Below, in pieces: positions 22,754 to 28,147 of a DNA stretch of 28,147 bases. Source of the DNA: Castellaniella sp047971665 (GTDB lineage: Bacteria; Pseudomonadota; Gammaproteobacteria; Burkholderiales; Burkholderiaceae_B); NCBI RefSeq assembly GCF_047971665.1, contig NZ_JBKEAA010000039.1, forward strand, positions 1 through 28,147. Reading direction: 5' to 3'. Each line of letters opens with the position of its first letter. The stretch's first letter is position 1. The notes under the pieces were generated by a model, which saw only the letters and a program-made list of their open reading frames with translations, had not been told where the DNA came from and made no database searches. The translations under genes and the position numbers were made by a program.

Positions 22754-23109
22754 GTCTCCATCTCCTGTGGGGTGTCGAGTACCGGCGCCGGCGCCGGCGA
22801 TTTGAAGGACATCCTATCCGGCCATCCGGCGCGAATCGGGATCAGTTGCAACGGGCGGGCAGGCCTGCGTTCACAAACAACTCGATGAGGGGACGGCGTA
22901 TCGCAGCGCCGCGCGGCCCGCCAGCCTGCCTTGTGTCTCCATCGTGCTTTCTTCGTTTCACATCCCGGTGTCATCCCGTGGACTAGGGGTAGGATAGAGG
23001 GGCGCCGGGGAAAACAGAAAGCCAGTTTTTTGATGCGTTTTGAGGTATTCATCAAAAACCGGAGTACGCTGTATCGTTCCTGAACGACGCATACGACAGG
23101 CACCGTTCC
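22754..23109. promoter_or_regulatory. Divergent dctP / LacI-type regulator intergenic region
   Basis: This 356-base region contains no gene. Near dctP there is a CCGGCG triple tandem (22782-22799) that can fold on itself in the leader. Near the regulator, TTTTTGATG (23027-23035) and CATCAAAAA (23050-23058) are perfect 9-bp arms around 14 bases. TCGTTC-CT-GAACGA (23074-23087) is a perfect 14-bp palindrome 22 bases before the regulator start. Both are candidate operators for the LacI-type protein. TTGAGG (23040-23045) could serve as a -35 for the regulator, but no clear -10 follows. I could not place the dctP promoter. Confidence 0.5.
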
Positions 23110-24156
23110 ATGCCCCGATCCCTGCCCTCTTCCCTGCCCACCATGCAGGACATTGCCCGGCTGGCCGGGGTCTCTCCCGCCACCGTGGACCGCGTCCTGC
23201 ACCGCCGCCCCGGCGTGCGGCACGCCACGGTGCACCGCGTCATGAAGGCCGCCGCCGAACTCGACTACCTGCCGCAGGCGGAGCTGTATGCCGCCATGAC
23301 GCCGCCGCCCATGCGCCTGCTGTTCATCCTGCCCACCCGCAGCAGCCAGTTCCTGCACATGCTGGGAGAATGGGTACGGCACTCGCAGGAGCACTGGGCG
23401 CCCTTCAATGTCAGTTGCCGCGTCGCCTCGGTGGAAAGCTTCGACCCCGACGCACTGGCCCATATGCTGCTGCGGCGCGGCCGTCAGTGCGACGGCGTGG
23501 CCTTCATGGCCCTCGAAGCCCCCAAGGTGCGGGACGCCGTCGCCGAGCTGGCCGAGCGCGGCATCCCGAGCGTGACCCTGGTGTCCGACCTGACGCATTC
23601 CCGACGCAGCGCCTACGTCGGTCTCGACAACCGCGCGGCCGGCCGCACGGCGGCCCAGTTGATCGCCCGCTTCGTGGGACCGTCGCGATCCGCCAAGATC
23701 GCCCTGATCGCCGGCTCGCTCAGCTACCGCGCGCATGAGGAACGCGAGGCCGGCTTCCTGAGCCTGTTCGCCGAACAATATCCGCACATGCGCGTGCTCG
23801 GCCTGCGGGAAGGCTACGACGACACGCAGGCCAACTATCGCCAGACCATCGCCCTGCTGAAAGAGCACCCGGACCTGGCCGCCATCTACAACATCGGCAG
23901 CGGCGCGGAAGGCATCGGACAGGCACTGAAGGAACGCAGGCGCCAGCACGAAGTCGTGTTCATCGGCCATGGCCTGACGCCCGACACCCGCGCCCTGCTG
24001 ATCGACGGCGGCATGGACGCCATCATCAACCAGACGCCCCTGACCACCCTGCTGAACAGCATCCGCATCTTCAACAACCTGCGCGAACACCGCACGGTGC
24101 TTTCCGGGGTCGAAGCCACGCGCATGGATGTGATTTTCAGGGAAAATCTGCCGTAG
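23110..24156 (+). CDS. LacI-family transcriptional regulator of the RLP/TRAP locus
   Basis: This 348-residue protein has a LacI-type HTH at about 12-57: MQDIARLAGVSPATVDRVLH, followed by the hinge-helix-like HRVMKAAAELDYLP. A periplasmic-binding-protein effector domain follows: RLLFILPTRSSQFL, YVGLDNRAAGRTAAQLI, KIALIAGSLSYRAHEEREAGF, AIYNIGSGAEG. The VDRVLHRRPGVR recognition segment is the TVDRVL variant common in sugar and acid-sugar regulators. It is divergent from dctP by 356 bases, so it likely represses or activates the dctP-TPP operon in response to a sugar-acid or phosphorylated ligand, and possibly its own gene. Confidence 0.92.
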   Translation: MPRSLPSSLPTMQDIARLAGVSPATVDRVLHRRPGVRHATVHRVMKAAAELDYLPQAELYAAMTPPPMRLLFILPTRSSQFLHMLGEWVRHSQEHWAPFNVSCRVASVESFDPDALAHMLLRRGRQCDGVAFMALEAPKVRDAVAELAERGIPSVTLVSDLTHSRRSAYVGLDNRAAGRTAAQLIARFVGPSRSAKIALIAGSLSYRAHEEREAGFLSLFAEQYPHMRVLGLREGYDDTQANYRQTIALLKEHPDLAAIYNIGSGAEGIGQALKERRRQHEVVFIGHGLTPDTRALLIDGGMDAIINQTPLTTLLNSIRIFNNLREHRTVLSGVEATRMDVIFRENLP

Positions 24157-24193
24157 TATCCATCCTGTCACGCCCCCTCGAACGGAGCCGCCC

Positions 24194-24835
24194 TTGTCCA
24201 GCAGCGCGATCACCAATGAATTCCTGCATGTCCTGTTCCTCATCGCCATCGCCGCCGAGGCGATGACCGCCGCCCTCGCGGCCGGACGCCGGGAAATGGA
24301 CTGGCTGGGTGTCTGCCTGCTGGGCTGCATCACCGCGCTGGGCGGCGGGTCGGTGCGCGACCTGCTGCTGAACCACCATCCCTTGTCCTGGGTCGCCCAC
24401 CCCTACTACCTGCTGATCACCGGCGGCGCGGCTCTGGTCACCATCGCCCTGGCCCGATTCATCCATCCGTTGCGCCACCTGTTCCTGTTTCTCGACGCCG
24501 TCGGGCTGGTGGTGTTCACGGTGATCGGTTGCGACATCGCCCTGAGCCTGGGCCTGCCCTGGGGCATCGCCATCGTCTCGGGCATGATCACCGGTTGCGT
24601 CGGCGGGGTCCTGCGCGACGTGCTCTGCAACGAAGTCCCGCTGCTGTTCCGCGCCGAGCTCTACGCCACGGTATCCATCGTCGCGGGCGCCCTGTACGTT
24701 GCCGGACTGTCGCTCGAACTGCAGCAGGAGGCCGTCACCGGCGGCGCGCTGGCCATCGGCCTGGGACTGCGGCTGCTGGCGCTGCGCTTTGGCTGGAGCA
24801 TGCCCAAATTCGTCTATACCCGGGACCTGCACTGA
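24194..24835 (+). CDS. TRIC-type / UPF0126 (YadS/YicG-like) membrane protein
   Basis: This 213-residue protein has seven predicted membrane segments in a two-fold repeat. Each repeat carries the glycine-rich kinked motif: GGGSVRDLLL (50-59) and VGGVLRDVLCNEVP in the second half. These proteins form trimeric intracellular cation-type channels, selective for monovalent cations in studied prokaryotic homologues. The start is TTG with GGAG six bases upstream. It follows the LacI gene by 37 bases on the same strand and may be read with it, although a functional link is not obvious. It ends 8 bases from the convergent miaE. Confidence 0.9.
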   Translation: MSSSAITNEFLHVLFLIAIAAEAMTAALAAGRREMDWLGVCLLGCITALGGGSVRDLLLNHHPLSWVAHPYYLLITGGAALVTIALARFIHPLRHLFLFLDAVGLVVFTVIGCDIALSLGLPWGIAIVSGMITGCVGGVLRDVLCNEVPLLFRAELYATVSIVAGALYVAGLSLELQQEAVTGGALAIGLGLRLLALRFGWSMPKFVYTRDLH

Positions 24836-24843
24836 CGCCAGGC

Positions 24844-25461
24844 TCAGGCGGCCGGGCAGCCGCTGTGAAAACGGAATTCCGTGTCCGGTGACTCGATCAG
24901 CGCCTGCTCCACCTGCCGGATCCGGATCACCGAACGCCCGACATCGCGGGCCTCGCCAAAGCGCTGTGCAAAGCGCAGATACCCCTGATAGTGGCGGCTT
25001 TCGGAACGCAGCAGCCCGCCATAGAACGTGGCCAGCTCCTCATCCAGATGCGGCACCAGCGCCGCAAAACGCTCACACGAACGCGCCTCGATGAACGCCC
25101 CCACAATCAGGGTGTCGACCAGTCTGGCCGGCTCGTGCGTACGGACCGCCGCCCGCAGTCCGGAGGCGTAACGGCTGGCCGTCAACGGCCGCAGCGCGAT
25201 GCCGCGCCGCTTCAGGATGCGCAGCACCTGTTCGTGATGCACCAGCTCCTCGCGCGCCAGTTTCGACAGCGCCGCCGACAACTCGACATCCTGACCGTGA
25301 CGCGCAATCAGGCTCATCGCGGTTGCGGCGGCCTTCAGCTCGCAGTTGCGATGATCGAGCAGCAGGACATCCTGGTCGATCAACGCCCGCCGGACCCAGG
25401 CGTCAGGCGTCGGGCACGGCAGGAAATCGAGCAGGTCGGCGGGCAGTTCGGGCGGGATCAT
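24844..25461 (-). CDS. miaE: tRNA-(ms2io6A37) hydroxylase MiaE
   Basis: This 205-residue diiron monooxygenase hydroxylates the isopentenyl group of 2-methylthio-N6-isopentenyladenosine at tRNA position 37, using O2. The ferritin-like four-helix bundle has the iron ligands Glu41, the pair Glu72/His75 (EELVHHEQ), Glu125 (FIEARSCE), and the pair Glu154/His157 (SESRHYQGY). I start at MIPPEL because GGAG lies five bases upstream; an upstream ATG would add eight residues without a ribosome site. It is convergent with the TRIC gene and downstream of the MFS gene on the same strand, with a 49-base gap. Confidence 0.93.
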   Translation of the reverse strand: MIPPELPADLLDFLPCPTPDAWVRRALIDQDVLLLDHRNCELKAAATAMSLIARHGQDVELSAALSKLAREELVHHEQVLRILKRRGIALRPLTASRYASGLRAAVRTHEPARLVDTLIVGAFIEARSCERFAALVPHLDEELATFYGGLLRSESRHYQGYLRFAQRFGEARDVGRSVIRIRQVEQALIESPDTEFRFHSGCPAA

Positions 25462-25510
25462 CGGGTCTCCGGATTCAGCAGGCATTCGTGGTCAACGGCG
25501 GGAGACGACA

Positions 25511-26755
25511 TCAACGGACAGGCGGCGGGCCGGACGGCGATGGCGGTGCCCCTGACCCGAAAGGCTGAGCCAGTCCAGGCATGAAGCGCCAGGCGATCAG
25601 CCATCCCAGCGTCTGCATGCTGCACAGCGTCGCCACGGTGGCGGGCCACCCGCCCAGATCATAGGCCATGCCACAGCCCCAGGCCCCCACAAAACCGCCG
25701 CAATAATACGCGGCGTAATACAGGCCGCTGGCCAGAGACCGGCCACTGGTGACCCGATGGGCAATGAAACTCATCGTCGCCGACTGCGTCACGAACGCCC
25801 CGCAAGCCGACACGGCGAGCGCCACCACGATCCCCCAGACCGGCACCGCCAGCGTGCCCAGCACCCCCAGCGCCGCCACGACCACGGAAACCAGCACGGT
25901 ACGCCGCGATCCGACGCGCGGAATGATCTTGCCGGCCAGCGGCGTGACCACCACCCCCAGCAGGTAGACGCTGAAAATGTTGGCCAGATCGCCGGAACTG
26001 AAACGATAGGGCGCCGCGGCCAGATGCAGATTGACAAAGGTGAACAGGCCGACCAGTGAAAACAGCATCGTGAACCCCAGCGCGCAGGCGACCCGCAGGG
26101 AGGGGTTGCGCAGCAACTGGCCGAGCGCCGACAGGTTGTCGGAGAACCGGGCACTGGCCACAAAATGGCGCGACGGCGGCAGGCCGCGCCAGACCATCCA
26201 GGCCCCCACCAGATTGATCACCGCCATTGCCCCGAACGCCGTGCGCCAGACCATGAATTCAGTCAGGTGCCCCATCAGAAAACGGCCCAGAAAACCGCCC
26301 AGCACGGAACCGGTGACGTATCCGGTGATCAGCCGCACCATGGCTGCGCCGTGGAATTCCTCGCCGATATACGCGATCGCCACCACGGACACGCCCGGCA
26401 CGGCCAGGCCCTGCAGAAACCGCAGCACCATCAATCCATGCACGGACTCCACCTGCGACATCAGCGCCGTGGGCAAGGCGAGCGCGAACACAGACATCGT
26501 GATCAGCCATTTGCGGCCGAACGCATCGGACAGCATGCCGATGAAAGGCGAGATCAGCGCCACCGCCAGCACCGTCATCCCCACGGCATTGCCGATCTCG
26601 ACCACCGAGGCATTCAGATTCCGCCGCAACTCGGGCAGGATCGACTGCAACGAATACACCTGAATGAAGGCGAACACCCCCACCAGCGCCACAGTCAGCA
26701 GCAGGGGGACGGTCAGTTGATAATGATCGGAGGCGGAAGACGGCGTCGCAGGCAT
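25511..26755 (-). CDS. MFS transporter (YnfM-like)
   Basis: This 414-residue major-facilitator protein has twelve predicted membrane helices. It has the loop 2-3 motif GMLSDAFGRKWLI, the second-helix motif QSILPELRRNLNAS, and the second-half equivalent GKIIPRVGSRRTVL. The overall pattern, including SATMSFIAHRV and ASGLYYAAYYCGGFVGAW, resembles the YnfM/YybF drug-efflux-like group. Substrate unknown. The C-terminus is a Pro/Ser/Gly-rich tail. There is no good Shine-Dalgarno before the ATG. It may be co-transcribed with miaE. Confidence 0.88.
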   Translation of the reverse strand: MPATPSSASDHYQLTVPLLLTVALVGVFAFIQVYSLQSILPELRRNLNASVVEIGNAVGMTVLAVALISPFIGMLSDAFGRKWLITMSVFALALPTALMSQVESVHGLMVLRFLQGLAVPGVSVVAIAYIGEEFHGAAMVRLITGYVTGSVLGGFLGRFLMGHLTEFMVWRTAFGAMAVINLVGAWMVWRGLPPSRHFVASARFSDNLSALGQLLRNPSLRVACALGFTMLFSLVGLFTFVNLHLAAAPYRFSSGDLANIFSVYLLGVVVTPLAGKIIPRVGSRRTVLVSVVVAALGVLGTLAVPVWGIVVALAVSACGAFVTQSATMSFIAHRVTSGRSLASGLYYAAYYCGGFVGAWGCGMAYDLGGWPATVATLCSMQTLGWLIAWRFMPGLAQPFGSGAPPSPSGPPPVR

Positions 26756-26777
26756 GACAGTGAGGGAAGATGCAAAT

Positions 26778-26796
26778 GCGGACCTCGAGGGTCCGC
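26778..26796 (-). terminator. Hairpin between the small-protein cluster and the MFS gene
   Basis: GCGGACC and GGTCCGC form a perfect 7-bp stem around a 5-base loop, followed on the minus strand by ATTTGC. It lies 32 bases after the end of the last small-protein gene and 23 bases before the MFS start, so it probably terminates the small-protein transcript. The U-tract is poor. Confidence 0.45.
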
Positions 26797-26828
26797 GCCT
26801 GTCAGCTTACTACTTTCCGCTGGAATGA

Positions 26829-27179
26829 TTACTTGCGACGCATCCGCGAGGACCCGATCAGCAATCCGACACCGATCCCGATCAGCCCGGCATTCACGAG
26901 CGTGGACATGACGTCACTCTGGTTGGCTGCCGAAACGGCGCTGGCCACCTCCGCCGCGCCGCTGCCCACCGGCGCTGTCATCATCGCCACCAGGCCTGGA
27001 TCTGAAGCGCATTTACCCAACATGGTGGTGGCCGCCTCGTTGTTGCCGGGCCATCTTTCCTTGACCATGCGCTCGCACAGAGCCTGATCCTCCGCGGAGA
27101 TGGAAACCCCATTGAACTGGCGCCACCCTCCCAGGACGACCAGGGCCCCCGCCAGAACTGCTACCGCAATCTGTTTCAT
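26829..27179 (-). CDS. Small exported protein with C-terminal membrane helix, unknown function
   Basis: This 116-residue protein is not a family I recognise. The N-terminus (MKQIAVAVLAGALVVLGGW) is a signal peptide or membrane anchor. The middle contains two cysteines (Cys35, Cys57) around GNNEAATTMLGKC, and the C-terminus is a Gly-rich helix (VNAGLIGIGVGLLIG, 95-109) with a basic end (RMRRK). The topology suggests a small periplasmic domain held at the inner membrane. I start at MKQIAV, where GAGGA lies about ten bases upstream, rather than at an upstream ATG that would place a charged tail before the signal. It is third in a row of three small exported genes. Confidence 0.65.
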   Translation of the reverse strand: MKQIAVAVLAGALVVLGGWRQFNGVSISAEDQALCERMVKERWPGNNEAATTMLGKCASDPGLVAMMTAPVGSGAAEVASAVSAANQSDVMSTLVNAGLIGIGVGLLIGSSRMRRK

Positions 27180-27248
27180 TATTTCATCATCCTCTTGGTC
27201 GGAATATCGTTCTCGATGCACCTGCCCCGCAGACACATCGAAACACGG

Positions 27249-27668
27249 TTATTGACGGAATTGGAAGTAGGCGCTCAGCGCTGACTGGGTTTCCTCCAGC
27301 GACTGGGCAAGCTCGCAGTACTCTTTCGCGGAAGAAGTCCATTTCACGCCACGATCCATGAAAAATCGACGCATCGATGCGCCCCTCTTTTCCTTTTCGC
27401 CGGCCCCGGCCGCGACCATGAAATCCTGCGTGGAAGAGAAGACTTTCTGTGCAAGAGACACGACATGATTCCTGTGCGCGGAGAGCTTCGCCTCATCGAC
27501 GACCACATTCGCGCACATGTCCTTGAGGCGGCTGAGGATCGCGTAATTCAGGACGGTTTCACTCATTTCCTGCGCAATGGATCGCTGCGTAATGGTCAGA
27601 CTCTCCGCAAAGACCGACGTCCCCGACATCGACAGACACAGAATCACGGTGACAGTCTTGAGATGCAT
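27249..27668 (-). CDS. Small periplasmic protein, unknown function
   Basis: This 139-residue protein has a clear Sec signal (MHLKTVTVILCLSMSGTSVFA, cleavage after residue 21). The mature part is predicted helical, with two cysteines (Cys52, Cys118) that could form a disulfide. AAGGAAG lies upstream of the ATG, a good ribosome site. I recognise no domain. It lies between two other small exported genes on the same strand, 50 bases after one and 69 before the other. Confidence 0.7.
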   Translation of the reverse strand: MHLKTVTVILCLSMSGTSVFAESLTITQRSIAQEMSETVLNYAILSRLKDMCANVVVDEAKLSAHRNHVVSLAQKVFSSTQDFMVAAGAGEKEKRGASMRRFFMDRGVKWTSSAKEYCELAQSLEETQSALSAYFQFRQ

Positions 27669-27698
27669 ATGCGTCTTCCTTCATAAAAACCAGAAATC

Positions 27699-27714
27699 GG
27701 GGATTTGAATCCCC
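27699..27714 (-). terminator. Short hairpin between two small-protein genes
   Basis: GGGGAT and ATCCCC form a 6-bp stem with a 4-base loop just after the 27719-28039 gene. On the minus strand it is followed by GATTTCTGGTTTTT. This may be a weak terminator or attenuator before the 27249-27668 gene, whose ribosome site lies within 31 bases. Confidence 0.4.
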
Positions 27715-27718
27715 CTGT

Positions 27719-28039
27719 TTATTTGGCGACGACCCAGTTGCCTTTCTCGTCCTTGCGCAATTCGGCGATGAAGGTTTTCGTTTCAGACCCTTCGATGCTC
27801 ACATCGACCATGCAGGCAAAGACCTCGCCCTGTTTGTTGCATATACCCTTGGGCGACAGGGTCGCGGTCTCGGCAGCCTTCGCCAGTTCGGGCGACGGCA
27901 TGGTGGCGCGCATGACCTCGCGACTCACCCGCCCGATTTCGCTTTTGGACGGCCCTCCCATCACCACACTGGGGCCCAGCAAGAAATACACGCCGGCGCC
28001 AATCACAAGGACCGCCAGCACAATGAGTCGTGACATCAT
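27719..28039 (-). CDS. Small membrane-anchored periplasmic protein, unknown function
   Basis: This 106-residue protein has an N-terminal hydrophobic anchor or signal (RLIVLAVLVIGAGVYFLLG, 4-22). The periplasmic part is about 80 residues and ends in a beta-rich stretch (KTFIAELRKDEKGNWVVAK). Two cysteines (Cys67 and Cys76) sit either side of NKQGEVFA and could form a short disulfide loop. Two ATGs are adjacent; the first gives the stated start. No domain is recognised. It is the first of the three-gene small-protein cluster. Confidence 0.65.
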   Translation of the reverse strand: MMSRLIVLAVLVIGAGVYFLLGPSVVMGGPSKSEIGRVSREVMRATMPSPELAKAAETATLSPKGICNKQGEVFACMVDVSIEGSETKTFIAELRKDEKGNWVVAK

Positions 28040-28147
28040 GATCTATACCCCTGAATATCCATGAATGATTTATGATTTTGTACTCCGGCCACGAGGAAAT
28101 ATCCTCCTCAGGCCAACGCGACTCTGCGAATGAGGTCTTTAATCGAC
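28040..28147. other. Upstream region of the small-protein cluster
   Basis: I see no gene in these 108 bases. They contain a small inverted repeat GAGGA-N4-TCCTC at about 28094-28107 and AT-rich stretches (TTTATGATTTTG). They presumably carry the promoter of the 27719-28039 gene, but I cannot identify a convincing -35/-10 pair. The window ends inside this region. Confidence 0.4.

Noticed and set aside
22782..22799. CCGGCG triple tandem as a functional repeat or CRISPR-like element
   Set aside because: Only three 6-base units in a GC-rich leader; this is within chance expectation and has no spacers.
22750..24333. 527-codon minus-strand frame across the LacI gene
   Set aside because: It is antisense to a LacI protein with intact HTH and effector motifs and has no recognisable domain.
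1..28147. Mobile element, prophage or integration site
   Set aside because: I found no transposase, integrase, terminal inverted repeats, tRNA-end duplication or phage genes; the loci look like chromosomal catabolic clusters.

Overview
The window reads as a GC-rich (roughly mid-60s %) chromosomal segment of a beta-proteobacterium, most likely Alcaligenaceae (Bordetella/Achromobacter/Castellaniella-like). The clues are a Bug-type TctC solute receptor, an autotransporter with a classical C-terminal barrel, dense minus-strand catabolic operons and the codon bias. The genus is an inference. I saw no insertion sequence, integrase, CRISPR array, tRNA or rRNA.

Layout: (1) 1-2849, plus strand: the 3' end of an OmpA-like gene, a strong hairpin terminator, an AT-rich regulatory gap with a perfect 16-bp palindrome, and a short-passenger autotransporter. 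(2) 2901-3743: S-formylglutathione hydrolase. (3) 3852-11472: a first acid-sugar locus. The minus-strand operon is tctC-tctB-tctA-pdxA-like-dehydratase-araD1, with a divergent LysR gene. (4) 11388-14562: htpG, with a near-perfect heat-shock promoter overlapping the end of the upstream gene, and an MscS-type channel. (5) 14692-24156: a second acid-sugar locus. The minus-strand order is dctP-dctQM-VOC protein-RuBisCO-like protein-DUF1537 kinase-TPP enzyme, with a divergent LacI-type regulator. (6) 24194-26755: a TRIC/UPF0126 membrane protein, miaE and an MFS transporter. (7) 26829-28039: three small exported proteins of unknown function, each with two cysteines in its exported part.

The most interesting system is locus 5. 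A TRAP receptor with the family's carboxylate-binding Arg should import an organic acid. A DUF1537 kinase would phosphorylate it. A RuBisCO-like protein that keeps the carbamylation lysine, both metal acids and the loop-6 lysine would then act on the phosphorylated (keto) acid. Kinase plus RLP recalls the published D-apionate pathway (3-oxo-isoapionate kinase, then a transcarboxylase/hydrolase or decarboxylase RLP). Here, however, the window shows no apiose/apionate dehydrogenase, lactonase or oxidoisomerase that I can recognise. A VOC protein and an acetolactate-synthase-like TPP enzyme are present instead, so the substrate or chemistry may be new. Locus 3 contains a PdxA paralogue in which positions that bind substrate in biosynthetic PdxA appear to be replaced. 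It lies next to a RhmD-like dehydratase and AraD1 and probably handles a different acid. Whether the two loci feed one pathway is open.
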